Positions 35,601-50,900 of a stretch of 64,000 nucleotides of DNA are shown piece after piece. How positions within the stretch are numbered: the stretch's first letter is position 1; each line of letters starts with the position of its first letter. This DNA comes from Nymphaea colorata (lineage: Eukaryota; Streptophyta; Magnoliopsida; Nymphaeales; Nymphaeaceae). The position numbers and the translations under genes were made by a program. The stretch spans positions 14,348,629 to 14,412,628 of the forward strand of contig NC_045149.1 of assembly GCF_008831285.2 (NCBI RefSeq), in the 5' to 3' direction. Below the pieces are notes generated by a model. It saw only the letters and a list, made by a program, of their open reading frames with translations, was not told where the DNA came from and searched no databases.

Positions 35601-38600
35601 TAATAGTTTAAATGATTGAAATCACCAATTCATATGGATACAAATCTGATGTATACATTAGTTTGATGCTTGTAGTTAGTCCAATAAGCAGAACTTTTTG
35701 TTCGTTTCAATATAAGAAATCATTGAATTAAGTAAAAGGGGTCCAACAAAAGCATAGATCCCACTTGTATCCATATGAACTTTTGATTTCAATATTTAAA
35801 TCGTTCGTTACACATGTAATAACAAGTGAAACACATTAGATTATATATATGAGAGCAAATTAACGACTTGAATCTTATTCATTCTCATACAAACTTGTGA
35901 TTTCGATCAAATAAATCATTAAAAATGGATGTGTTAACAAGTTAAAAACATTCAGTTAAATATGTGTGACCAAATGAATCGCTTGAATCCCACTCGTATT
36001 TATACGAACAACAGATTTCAATCGCTTATATCGCGTACTATAGATGTAACGACAAGTTTATTTCTTTCGATTAAGTACTACGGATTAAACTAATGCGTAA
36101 TTCCATTTTTAATTATATTAAATGGTGATTTCAATTATTTAAATAGTTTTTTATAGAAGTAATAAACAATAAAACATATTAGGTTAACTATAAAAGATCA
36201 ATTGAATGACTTTAATCATAAACTAATGCGTGAATGTGCTTAAACATGCATGTTGAATGAAATTACAAGCTTGTATGAACATGAATGACATTTAAGTTAT
36301 TTACTTGCTGTATTTCAGTTAATATAACGTGTTTCGCTTGTTATTACATCTATAACGAATGATTTAAATGGTTCAAACTAAAAGTTTGTACGAAAAAATG
36401 AGATTCACGTCATTCGTTTGATCGCTTATCATTAGCCTAATGCGTTTCACTTGTTATTACATGTACAATGATTGATTTTGTTGATTGAAATCACAAGTTC
36501 AAATGGATGCAAATGGGATATTCGCATTAGTATGATCTCTTGTAATCAATCCAATGAGTTGAACTTGTAGTTACATCAATAGTAAGGATCTAATGAATTG
36601 AAATCACAAGTTTGTATCAATTCAAGTGAGATTTAAGCGATTCATCTGAGCACGCATATTTCATTGAATGTGATTAACTTGTTGCTACATCCACGTTGAC
36701 TGATTTAGTGGATTTAAATCGCAAGTTTGCATGAAAATGAACGAAATTCAAGTGGTTCATTTGTTCTTTTATAGTTAATCTAATGTGTTTTACTTGTTAT
36801 TACATGTATAAGGAATGATTTAAATGATTGAAACCTCCAATTCATATGGACACAAATCTGATGTATACATTAGTTTGATGCTTGTAGTTAGTCCAATAAG
36901 CAGAACTTTTTGTTCATTTCAATATAAGAACTCATTGAATTAAGTAAAAGGGGTTAAACAAAAGCATAGATCCCACTTGTATCCTTATGAACTTTTGATT
37001 TCAATTATTTAAATCTTCGTTACACATGTAATAACAAGTGAAACACATTAGATTATATATAGGGGAGCAAATTAACGACTTGAATCTTATTCATTCCCAT
37101 ACAAACTTGTGATTTCGATAAAATAAATCATTCAAAATGGATGTGTTAACAAGTTAAAAACATTCAATTAAATATGTGTGACCAAATGAATCGCTTGAAT
37201 CCCACTCGTGTTTATACGAACAACAGATTTCAATCGCTTATATCGCGTACTATAGAAGTAACGACAAGTTTATTTCTTTCGATTAAGTACTAGGGATAAA
37301 ATTAATGCATAGATTCCATTTTTAATCATATGAACTGGTGAATTCAATCATTTAAATCGTTTTTTATAGAAGTAATAAACAGTAAAACATATTAGGTTAA
37401 CTATAACGGATCAATTGAATGACTTGAATCATAACCTAATGCGTGAATGTGCTTAAACATGCATGTTGAATGATTTGTGGAATGAAATTACAAGCTTGTA
37501 TGAACATGAATGACATTTAAGTTATTTACTTGCTGTATTTCAGTTAATATAACGTGTTTCGCTTGTTATTACATATATAACGAATGATTTAAATGGTTCA
37601 AACTAAAAGTTTCTATGAAAAAATGAGATTCACGTCATTCGTTTGATCGCTTATCATTAGCCTAATGCGTTTCACTTGTTATTACATGACTGATTTTGTT
37701 GATTGAAATTAAATTCAAATGCATGGAAATGGGATCTATGCATTAGTTTGATCTCTTGTAGACAATCCAATATGTTGAACTTGTAGTTACATCAATAGTA
37801 AGGATCTAATGAATTGTAAACACAAGTTTGTATCAATACGAGTGGGATTTAAGCGATTTATCTGAGCACGAATATTTCATTGAATATGTTTAACTTGTTG
37901 CTATATCCACGTTGAATGATTTAGTAGATTTAAATCACAAGTTTGCATGAAAATGAACGAAATTCAAGTGGTTCATTTGCTCTTTTATACTGGTGCATTA
38001 GCATCAAAGTAATGTATACATCAGATTTAGTGTCCATATGAAATGGTGATTTCAATCATATAAATCATTACTTATACATGTAATAACAAGTGAAACACAT
38101 TAGATTAACTATAAAAGAGCAAATGAACCACTTCAATTTCCTTCATTTTCATGCAAACTTGTGATTTAAATCCACTAAATCATTCAACGTGGATGTAGCA
38201 ACAAGTTAATCACAATCAATAAAATATGCGTGATCAGATGAATCGCTTAAATCCCACTCGTATTGATACAAACTTGTGATTTCAATTCATTAGATCCTTA
38301 TATTGATGTAACTACAAGTTCAACTCATTGGATTAACAAAAGAGATCAAACTAATGCGTAGATCCCATTTGCATCCATTTGAACTTGTGATTTCAATCAA
38401 CAAAATCAATCATTGTACATGTAATAACAAGTGAAACCATTAGGCTAATGATAAGCGATCAAACGAATGACGTGAATCTCATTTTTTCATACAAACTTTT
38501 AGTTTGAACCATTTAAATCATTCATTATAGATGTAATAACAAGTGAAACACGTTATATTAACTGAAATACAGCAAGTAAATAACTTAAATGTCATTTATG

Positions 38601-41600
38601 TTCATACAAGCTTCTGATTACATCTATAACGAATGATTTAAATGGTTCAAACTAAAAATTTGTATCAAAAAATGAGATTCACGTCATTCGTTTGACTCAT
38701 ATGGACACAAATCTGATGTATACATTAGATTGATGCTTGTAGTTAGTCCAAGAAGTAGAACTTTTTGTTTCACTGAATTAAATAAAAGGGGTCAAACAAA
38801 AGCATATATCCACTTGTATCGATATAAACTTGTGATTTCAATCATTTAAACCATTCATTACACATGTAATAACAAGTGAAACACATTAGATTAAATATAA
38901 GGGAGCAAATTAACGACTTGAATCTTATTCATTCTCATACAAACTTGTGATTTCGATCAAATAAATCATTCAAAATGATGTACTAACAAGTTAAAAACAT
39001 TCAATTAAATATGTGTGATCAAATGAATAGCTTAAATCCCACTCGTGTTTATACGAACAACTGATTTCAATCGCTTATATCGCGTACTATAGATGTAACG
39101 ACAAGTTGAATTCTTTCGATTAAGTACTAGGGATGAAACTAATGCATAGATTCCATTTTTAACTATATGATCAAGTGATTTCAATCATTTAAATCGTTCT
39201 TTATAGAAGTAATAATGCGTGAATGACTTGAAACAGGGCATGTTGAATGATTTACTGGAATGAAATCAGAAGCTTGTATGAACATAAATGACAGTTAAGT
39301 TATTTACTTGCTGTATTTCAGTTAATATAACGTGTTTCACTTGTTATTACATTTATAACGAATGATTTAAATGGGTCAAACTAAAAGTTTATATGAAAAA
39401 AAGAGATTCACGTCATTCGTTTGATCGCTTATCATTAGCTTAATGCGTTTCACTTGTTATTACATGTAAAATGATTGATTTTGTTGATTAAAATCACAAG
39501 TTCAAATGGATGCAAATGAGATCTATGCATTAGTTTGATCTCTTGTAGTTAATCCAATGAGATGAACTTGTAGTTACATCAATAGAAAAGAATCTAATGA
39601 ATGGAAATCACATGTTTGTATCAATACGAGTGGGATTTAACGATTCATTGAGCACGCATATTTCATTGAATGCGATAAACTTGTTGCTACATCCACGTTG
39701 AATGATTTAGTGGATTTAAATCGCAAGTTTGCATGAAAATGAACGAAATCAAGTGGTTCATTTGTTCTTTTATAGTTAATCGAATGTGTTTCACTTGTTA
39801 TTACATGTATAAGGAATGATTTAAATGATTGAACCTCCAATTCATATGGACACAAATCTGATGTATGCATTAGTTTGATGCTTGTAGTTAGTCCAAGAAG
39901 TAGAACTTTTTGTTTCATTGAATTAAATAAAAGGGATCAAACAAAAGCATAGATCCCACTTGTATCGATATAAACTTGTGATTTCAATCATTTAAATCAT
40001 TCATTATACATGTAATAACAAGTGAAACACATTAGATTAAATATAGGGGAGCAAATTAACGATTGAATTTTATTCATTCTCATACAAACTTGTGATTTCG
40101 ATCAAATAAATCATTCAAAAGGATGTACTAAAAAGTTAAAAACATTCAATTAAATATGTGTGATCAAATGAATCGCTTAAATCCCACTCGTGTTTATACG
40201 AACAACTGATTTCAATCGCTTATATCGCGTACTATAGATGTAAGGACAAATTGAAGTACTAGGGATGAAACTAATGCATAGATTCCATTTTTAACTATAT
40301 GATCAAGTGATTTCAATCATTTAAATCGTTCTTTATAGAAGTAATAAACAGTGAAACACATTAAGTTAACTATAAGGGATCAATTGAATGACTTGAATCA
40401 AAAACTAATCTGTGAATGTGCATAAACATGCATGTTGAATGATTTAGTGGAATGAAATCACAAGCTTTTATGTACATAAAAAACATTTAAGTTTTTATTT
40501 GTTGTATTTCAGTTAATATAATGTGTTTCGCTTGTTTTAACATTTATACGAATGATTTAAATGGTTCAAACTAAAAGTTTACATGAAAAAAACAGATTCA
40601 CGTCATTCGTTTGATCGCTTATCATTAGCTTAATGCGTTTCACTTGTTATTCCATGTACAATGATTGATTTAGTTGATTGAAATCACAAGTTCAAATGGA
40701 TGCAAATGGATTTATACATTAGTTTGATCTCTTGTAGTTAATCCAATGAGATGAACTTGTAGTTACATCAATAGAAAGAATCTAATGAATTGAAATCACA
40801 AGTTTGTATCAATACGAGTAGGATTTAAGCGATTCATCTGAGCACGCATATTTCATTGAATGTGATAAACTTGTTGGTACATCCACGTTGAATGATTTAG
40901 TGGATTTAAATCGCAAGTTTGCATGAAAATGAACGAAATTCAAGTGGTTCTTTGTTCTTTTATACTTAATCTAATGTGTTTCACTTGTGATTACATGTAT
41001 AAGGAATGATTTAAATGATGAAATGTCCAATTCATCTGGACAGAAATCTGATGTATACATTAGTTTGATGCTTGTAGTTAGTCCAAAAGTAGAACTTTTT
41101 GTTTCATTGAATTAAATAAAAGGGGTCAAACAAAAGCCTAGATCCCACTTGTATCGATATAAACTTGTGATTTCAATCATTTATTACACATGTAATAACA
41201 AGTGAAACACATTAGATTAAATATAAGGGAGCAAATTAACGACTTGAATCTTATTCATTCTCATACAAACTTGTGATTTCGATCAAATAAATCATTCAAA
41301 ATGGATGTACTAAAAAGTTAAAAACATTCAATTAAATATGTATGATCAAATGAATCGCTTAAATCCCACTCGTGTTTATACGAACAACTGATTTCAATCA
41401 CTTATATCCCGTTCTATAGATGTAACGACAAGTTGAATTCTTCGATTAAGTACTGGGATGAAACTAATGCATCCATTTTTAACTATATGATCAGGTGATT
41501 TCAATCATTTAAATCGTTCTTTATAGAAGTAATAAACAATGAAACACATTAGGTTAACTATAAGGGATCAATTGAATGACTTGAATCAAAAACTAATCTA

Positions 41601-41651
41601 TGAATGTGCTTAAACATGCATGTTGAATGATTTAGTGGAATGAAATCACAA
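32672..41651. repeat. 9.0-kb block duplicated across the N gap, right copy
   Basis: Counterpart of 23,575-32,571. The left copy breaks off at GAAATCACAA. The same point here is 41,651, after which sequence continues normally with GCTTTTATGTAC. The right copy begins directly at the gap. This overlap geometry fits two contig ends covering the same DNA. Confidence 0.93.
37486..38619. repeat. Large palindrome in the satellite, copy 2
   Basis: Same palindrome as at 28,409-29,550 (left arm about 37,486-37,989, right arm about 38,107-38,619), inside the right copy of the 9-kb block. If the block is an assembly duplicate, this is the same molecule seen twice. Confidence 0.87.
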
Positions 41652-44600
41652 GCTTTTATGTACATAAAAGACATTTAAGTTATTTACTTGTTGTATTTCA
41701 GTTAATATAATGTGTTTCGCTTGTTTTAACATTTACAACGTTTGATCTCCTGTAGTTAATCCAATGAGTTGAACTTGTAGTTACATCAATAGTAAGGATC
41801 TAATGAATTGAAATCACAAGTTTGTATCAATACGAGTGGGATTGAAGCGATTCATCTGAGCACGCATATTTCATTGAATGCGATTAACTTGTTGCTACAT
41901 CCACGTTGAATGATTTAGTGGATTTAGATCGCAAGTTTGCATGAAAATGAACGAAATTCAAGTGGTTCATTTGTTCTTTTATAGTTAATCTATTGTGTTT
42001 CACTTATTATTACATGTATAAGGAATGATTTAAATGATTGAAACCTCCAATTCATATGGACACAAATCTGATGTATGCATTAGTTTGATGCTTGTAGTTA
42101 GTTCAAGAAGTAGAATTTTTTGTTTCATTGAATTAAATAAAAGGGGTCAAACAAAAGCATAGATCCCACTTGTATCGATATAAACTTGTGATTTCAATCA
42201 TTTAAATCATTCATTACACATGTAATAACAAGAGAAACACATTAGATTAAATATAGGGGAGCAAATTAACGACTTGAATTTTATTCATTCTCATACAAAC
42301 TTGTGATTTCGATCAAATAAATCATTCAAAAAGGATGTACTAAAAAGTTAAAAACATTCAATTAAATATGTGTGATCAAATGAATCGCTTAAATCCCACT
42401 CGTGTTTATTCGAACAACTGATTTCAATCGCTTATATCGCGTACTATAGATGTAAGGACAAGTTAAAGTACTAGGGATGAAACTAATGCATAGATTCCAT
42501 TTCTAACTATATGATCAAGTGATTTCAATCATTTAAATCGTTCTTTATAGAAGTAATAAACAGTGAAACACATTAAGTTAACTATAAGTGATCAATTGAA
42601 TGACTTGAATAAAAAACTAATCTGTGAATGTGCATAAACATGCATTTGAATGATTTAGTGGAATGAAATCACAAGCTTTTATGTACATAAAAAACATTTA
42701 AGTTATTTACTTGTTGTATTTCAGTTAATATAATGTGTTTCGCTTGTTTTAACATTTATAACGAATGATTTAAATGGTTCAAACTAAAAGTTTATATAAA
42801 AAAAACAGATTCACGTCATTCGTTTGATCGCTTATCATTAGCTTAATGCGTTTCACTTGTTATTCCATGTACAATGATTGATTTTGTTGATTGAAATCAG
42901 AAGTTCAAATGGATGCAAATGGGATTTACGCATTAGTTTGATCTCTTGTAGTTAATCCAATGAGATGAACTTGTAGTGACATCAATAGAAAAGAATCTAA
43001 TGAATTGAAATCACAAGTTTGTATCAATACGAGTGGGATTTAAGCGATTCATCTGAGCACGCATATTTCATTGAATGTGATAAACTTGTTGGTACATCCA
43101 CGTTGAATGATTTAGTGGATTTAAATAGCAAGTTTGCATGAAAATGAACGAAATTCAAGTGGTTCTTTTGTTTTTTTATACTTAATCTAATGTGTTTCAC
43201 TTGTGATTACATGTATAAGGAATGATTTAAATGATTGAAATCTCCAATTCATGTGGACAGAATCTGATGTATACATTAGTTTGATGCTGTAGTTAGTCCA
43301 AGAAGTAAACTTTTTGTTTCATTGAATTAAATAAAAGGGGTCAAACAAAAGCATAGATCCCACTTGTATCGATATAAACTTGTGATTTCAATCATTTAAA
43401 TCATTTATTACACAGTAATAACAAGTGAAACACATTAGATTAAATATAGGGGAGCAAATTAACGACTTGAATCTTATTCATTCTCATACAAACTTGTGAT
43501 TTCGATCAAATAAATCATTCAAAATGGATGTACTAAAAAGTTAAAAACATTCAATTAAATATGTGTGATCAAATGAATCGCTTAAATCCCACTCGTGTTT
43601 ATACGAACAACTGATTTCAATCGCTTATATCCGTTCTATAGATGTAACGACAAGTTGAATTCTTTCGATTAAGTACTAGGGATGAAACTAATGCATCCAT
43701 TTTTAACTATATGATCAGGTGATTTCAATCATTTAAATCGTTCTTTATAGAAGTAATAAACAGTGAAACACATTAGGTTAACTATAAGGGATCAATTGAA
43801 TGACTTGAATCAAAAACTAATCTATGAATGTGCTTAAACATGCATGTTGAATGATTTAGTGGAATGAAATCACAAGCTTTTATGTACATAAAAGACATTT
43901 AAGTTATTTACTGTTGTATTTCAGTTAATATAATGTGTTTCGCTTGTTTTAGCATCTATAACGAATGATTTAAATGGTTCAAACTAAAAGTTTGTATGAA
44001 AAAATGAGATTCAAGTCTTTCGTTTGATCGCTTATCATTAGCTTAATGCGTTTCACTTGTTATTACATGTACAATGATTGATTTTGTTGATTGAAATCAC
44101 AAGTTCAAATGGGATCTACACATTAGTTTGATCTCCTGTAGTTAATCCAATGAGTTGAACTTGTAGTTACATCAATAGTAAGGATCTAATGAATTGAAAT
44201 CACAAGTTTGTATCAATACGAGTGGGATTTAAGCGATTCATCTGAGCACGCATATTTCATTGAATGCGATTAACTTGTTGCTACATCCACGTTGAATGAT
44301 TTAGCAGATTTAAATCGCAAGTTTGCATGAAAATGAACGAAATTCAAGTGGTTCATTTGTTCTTTTATAGTTAATCTAATGTGTTTCACTTGTTATTACA
44401 TGTATAAGGAATGATTTAAATGATTGAAACCTCCAATTCATATGGACACAAATCTGATGTATGCATTAGTTTGATGCTTGTAGTTAGTCCAAGAAGTAGA
44501 ACTTTTTGTTTCATTGAATTAAATAAAAGGGTCAAACAAAAGCATAGATCCCACTTGTATCGATATAAACTTGTGATTTCAATCATTTAAATCATTCATT

Positions 44601-47600
44601 ACACATGTAATAACAAGTGAAAACATTAGATTAAATATAGGGGAGCAAATTAACGACTTGAATTTTATTCATTCTCATACAAACTTGTGATTTCGATCAA
44701 ATAAATCATTCAAAAAGGATGTACTAAAAAGTTAAAAACATTCAATTAAATATGTGTGATCAAATGAATCGCTTAAATCCCACTCGTGTTTATACGAACA
44801 ACTGATTTCAATCGCTTATATCGCGTACTATAGATGTAAGGACAAGTTGAAGTACTAGGGATGAAACTAATGCATAGATTCCATTTCTAACTATATGATC
44901 AAGTGATTTCAATCATTTAAATCGTTCTTTATAGAAGTAATAAACAGTGAAACACATTAGGTTAACTATAAGGGATCAATTGAATGACTTGAATCAAAAA
45001 CTAATCTGTGAATGTGCTTAAACATGCATGTTGAATGATTTAGTGGAATGAAATCACAAGCTTTTTGTACATAAAAGACATTTAAGTTATTTACTTGTTG
45101 TATTTCAGTTAATATAATGTGTTTCCTTGTTTTAGCATCTATAACGAATGATTTAAATGGTTCAAACTAAAAGTTTGTATGAAAAAATGAGATTCAAGTC
45201 TTTCGTTTGATCGCTTATCATTAGCTTAATGCGTTTCACTTGTTATTACATGTACAATGATTGATTTTGTTGATTGAAATCACAAGTTCAAATGGATGCA
45301 AATGAGATCTACACATTAGTTTGATCTCCTGTAGTTAATCCAATGAGTAGAACTTGTAGTTACATCAATAGTAAGGATCTAATGAATTGAAATTACAAGT
45401 TTGTATCAATACGAGTGGGATTTAAGCGATTCATCTGAGCACGCATATTTCATTGAATGCGATTAACTTGTTGCTACATCCACGTTGAATGATTTAGTGG
45501 ATTTAAATCGCAAGTTTGCATGAAAATGAACGAAATTCAAGTGGTTCATTTGTTCTTTTATAGTTAATCTAATGTGTTTCACTTGTTATTACATGTATAA
45601 GGAATGATTTAAATGATTGAAACCTCCAATTCATATGGACACAAATCTGATGTATGCATTAGTTTGATGCTTGTAGTTAGTCCAAGAAGTAGAACTTTTT
45701 GTTTCATTGAATTAAATAAAAGGGATCAAACAAAGCATAGATCCCACTTGTATCATTATAAACTTGTGATTTCAATCATTTAAATCATTCATTACACATG
45801 TAATAACAAGTGAAACACATTAGATTAAATATAGGGAGCAAATTAACGACTTGAATTTTATTCATTCTCATACAAACTTGTGATTTCGATCAAATAAATC
45901 ATTCAAAAAGGATGTACTAAAAAGTTAAAAACATTCAATTAAATATGTGTGATCAAATGAATCGCTTAAATCCCACTCGTCTTATACGAACAACTGATTT
46001 CAATCGCTTATATCCGTACTATAGATGTAAGACAAGTTGAATCTTCGATTAAGTATAGGGATGAAACTAATGCATCCATTTTTAACTATATGATCAGGTG
46101 ATTTCAATCATTTAAATCGTTCTTTATAGAAGTAATAAACAGTGAAACACATTAAGTTAACTATAAGGGATCAATTGAATGACTTGAATAAAAAACTAAT
46201 CTTTGAATGTGCATAAACATGCATGTTGAATGATTTAGTGAAATGAAATCACAAGCTTTTATGTACATAAAAAACATTTAAGTTATTTACTTGTTGTATT
46301 TCAGTTAATATAATGTGTTTCGCTTGTTTTAACATTTATAACGAATGATTTAAATGGTTCAAACTAAAAGTTTATATGAAAAAAACAGATTCACGTCATT
46401 CGTTTGATCGCTTATCATTAGCTTAATGCGTTTCACTTGTTATTCCATGTACAATGATTGATTTTGTTGATTGAAATCAAAGTTCAAATGGATGCAAATG
46501 GGATTTACGCATTAGTTTGATCTCTTGTAGTTAATCCAATGAGATGAACTTGTAGTTACATCAGTAGAAAAGAATCTAATGAATTGAAATCACAAGTTTG
46601 TATCAATACGAGTGGGATTTAAGCGATTCATTGAGCACGCATATTTCATTGAATGTGATAAACTTGTTGGTACATCCACGTTGAATGATTTAGTGGATTT
46701 AAATCGCAAGTTTGCATGAAAATGAACGAAATTCAAGTGGTTCTTTTGTTTTTTTATACTTAATCTAATGTGTTTCACTTGTGATTACATGTATAAGGAA
46801 TGATTTAAATGATTGAAATCTCCAATTCATGTGGACAGAAATCTGATGTATACATTAGTTTGATGCTTGTAGTTATCCAAGAAGTAGAACTTTTTGTTTC
46901 ATTGAATTAAATAAAAGGGGTCAAACAAAAGCATAGATCCCACTTGTATCGATATAAACTTGTGATTTCAATCATTTAAATCATTTATTACACATGTAAT
47001 AACAAGTGAAACACATTAGATTAAATATAGGGGAGCAAATTAACGACTTGAATCTTATTCATTCTCATACAAACTTGTGATTTCGATCAAATAAATCATT
47101 CAAAATGGATGTATAAAAAGTTAAAAACATTGAATTAAATATGTGTGATCAAATGAATCGCTTAAATCCCACTCGTCTTATACGAACAACTGATTTCAAT
47201 CGCTTATATCCCGTACTATAGATGTAACGACAAGTTGAATTCTTTCGATTAAGTAATAGGGATGAAACTAATGCATCCATTTTTAACTATATGATCAGGT
47301 GATTTCAATCATTTAAATCGTTCTTTATAGAAGTAATAAACAGTGAAACACATTAGGTTAACTATAAGGGATCAATTGAATGACTTGAATCAAAAACTAA
47401 TCTGGAATGTGCTTAAACATGCATGTTGAATTATTTAGTGGAATGAAATCACAAGCTTTTATGTACATAAAAGACATTTAAGTTATTTACTTGTTGTATT
47501 TCAGTTAATATAATGTGTTTCGCTTGTTTTAGCATCTATAACGAATGATTTAAATGGTTCAAACTAAAAGTTTGTATGAAAAAATGAGATTCAAGTGTTT

Positions 47601-48069
47601 CGTTTGATCGCTTATCATTAGCTTAATGCGTTTACTTGTTATTACATGTACAATGATTGATTTTGTTGATTGAAATCACAAGTTCAAATGGATGCAAATG
47701 GGATCTACACATTAGTTTGATCTCCTGTAGTTAATCCAATGAGTTGAACTTGTAGTTACATCAATAGTAAGGATCTAATGAATTGAAATTACAAGTTTGT
47801 ATCAATACGAGTGGGATTTAAGCGATTCATCTGAGCACGCATATTTCGTTGAATGCGATTAACTTGTTGCTACATCCACGTTGAATGATTTAGCAGATTT
47901 GAATCGCAAGTTTGCATGAAAATGAACGAAATTCAAGTGGTTCATTTGTTCTTTTATAGTTAATCTAATGTGTTTCACTTGTTATTACATGTATAAGGAA
48001 TGATTTAAATGATTGAAACCTCCAATTCATATGGACACAAATCTGATGTATGCATTAGTTTGATGCTTG

Positions 48070-50900
48070 TAGTTAGTCCAATAAGCAGAACTTTTTGTTC
48101 ATTTCAATATAAGAACTCATTGAATTAAGTAAAAGGGTCAAACAAAAGCATAGATCCCACTTGTATCCTTATGAACTTTTGATTTCAATTATTTAAATCT
48201 TCGTTACACATGTAATAACAAGTGAAACACATTAGATTATATATAGGGGAGCAAATTAACGACTTGAATCTTATTCATTCCCATACAAACTTGTGATTTC
48301 GATAAAATAAATCATTCAAAATGGATGTGTTAACAAGTTAAAAACATTCAATTAAATGTGTGTGACCAAATGAATCGCTTGAATCCCACTCGTGTTTATA
48401 CGAACAACAGATTTCAATCGCTTATATCGCGTATTATAGAAGTAACGACAAGTTATTTCTTTCGATTAAGTACTAGGGATAAAACTAATGCATAGATTCC
48501 ATTTTTAATCATATGAACTGGTTATTTCAATCATTTAAACCATTTTTTATAGAAGTAATAAATAGTAAAACATATTAGGTTAACTATAAAGGATCAATTG
48601 AATGACTTGAATCATAACCTAATGCTTGAATGTGCTTAAACATGCATGTTGAATGATTTAGTGGAATGAAATTACAAGCTTGTGTGAACATGAATGACAT
48701 TTAAGTTATTTACTTGCTGTATTTCAGTTAATATAACGTGTTTCGCTTGTTATTACATCTATAACGAATGATTTAAATGGTTCAAACTAAAAGTTTGTAT
48801 AAAAAATTAGATTCACGTCATTCGTTTGATCGCTTATTGTTAGCCTAATGCGTTTCACTTGTTATTACATGTACAATGATTGATTTTGTTGATTGAAATT
48901 ACAAGTTCAAATGCATGGAAATGGGATCTATGCATTAGTTTGATCTCTTGTAGACAATCCAATATGTTGAACTTGTAGTTACATCAATAGTAAGGATCTA
49001 ATGAATTGTAAACACAAGTTTGTATCAATACGAGTGGGATTTAAGCGATTTATCTGAGCACGAATATTTCATTGAATGTGATTAACTTGTTGCTATATCC
49101 ACGTTGAATGATTTAGTGGATTTAAATCACAAGTTTGCATGAAAATGAACGAAATTCAAGTGGTTCATTTGCTCTTTTATAGTGGTGCATTAGCATCAAA
49201 CTAATGTATACATAAGATTTAGTGTCCATATGAAATGGCGATTTCAATCATTTAAATCATTACTTATACATGTAATAACAAGTGAAACACATTAGATTAA
49301 CTATAAAAGAGCAAATGAACCACTTCAATTTCCTTCATTTTCATGCAAACTTGTGATTTAAATCCACTAAATCATTCAACGTGGATGTAGCAACAAGTTA
49401 ATCACAATCAATAAAATATGCGTGCTCAGATGAATCGCTTAAATCCCACTCGTATTGATACAAACTTGTGATTTCAATTCATTAGATCCTTACTATTGAT
49501 GTAACTACAAGTTCAACATATTGGATTGTCTACAAGAGATCAAACTAATGCATAGATCCCATTTCCATGCATTTGAACTTGTGATTTCAATCAACAAAAT
49601 CAATCATTGTACATGTAATAACAAGTGAAACGCATTAGGCTAACAATAAGCGATCAAACGAATGACGTGAATCTCATTTTTTCATACAAACTTTTAGTTT
49701 GAACCATTTAAATCATTCGTTATAGATGTAATAACAAGTGAAACACGTTATATTAACTGAAATACAGCAAGTAAATAACTTAAATGTCATTTATGTTCAT
49801 ACAAGCTTCTGATTACATCTATAACGAATGATTTAAATGGTTCAAACTAAAAATTTGTATCAAAAAATGACATTCACATAATTCGTTTGACTCATATGGA
49901 CATAAATCTGATGTATATATTAGATTGATGCTTGTAGTTAGTCCAAGAAGTAGAACTTTTTGTTTACTGAATTAAATAAAAGGGGTCAAACAAAAGCATA
50001 TATCCCACTTGTATCGACATAAACTTGTGATTTCAATCATTTAAATCATTCATTACACATGTAATAACAAGTGAAACACATTAGATTAAATATAGGGGAG
50101 CAAATTAACGACTTGAATCTTATTCATTCTCATACAAACTTGTGATTTCGATCAAATAAATCATTCAAAATGGATGTATTAACAAGTTAAAAACATTCAA
50201 TTAAATATGTGTGATCAAATGAATAGCTTAAATCCCACTCGTATTTATACGAACAACTGACTTCAATCGCTTATATCGCGTACTATAGATGTTACGACAA
50301 GCTGAATTCTTTCGATTAAGTACTAGGGATGAAACTAATGCATAGATTCCATTTTTAACTATATGATCAAGTGATTTCAATCATTTAAATCGTTCTTTAT
50401 AGAAGTAATAAACTGTGAAACACATTAGGTTAACTATAAGGGATCAATTGAATGACTTGAACCACAAACTAATGCGTGAATGTGCTTAAACATGCATGTT
50501 GAATGATTTACTGGAATGAAATCAGAAGCTTGTATGAACATAAATGATAGTTAAGTTATTTACTTGCTGTATTTCAGTTAATATAACGTGTTTCACTTGT
50601 TATTACATTTATAACGAATGATTTAAATGGGTCAAACTAAAAGTTTATATGAAAAAAAGAGATTCACGTCATTCGTTTGATCGCTTATCATTAGCTTAAT
50701 GCGTTTCACTTGTTATTACATGTACAATGATTCATTTGTTGATTAAAATCACAAGTTCAAATGGATGCAAATGAGATCTATGCATTAGTTTGATCTCTTG
50801 TAGTTAATCCAATGAGATGAACTTGTAGTTACATCAATATAAAAGAATCTAATGAATGGAAATCACATGTTTGTATCAATACGAGTGGGATTTAAGCATT
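48070..50900. repeat. Third copy of a palindrome-bearing satellite segment
   Basis: From about AGTCCAATAAGCAG (48,078) the array switches to the variant seen at 27,820 and 36,890. It carries the palindrome (arms about 48,670-49,182 and 49,300-49,814) and then the same following units. It differs by more substitutions than the two gap-flanking copies differ from one another, so it is a real separate copy. It shows that multi-kilobase segments move within the array. Confidence 0.82.
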
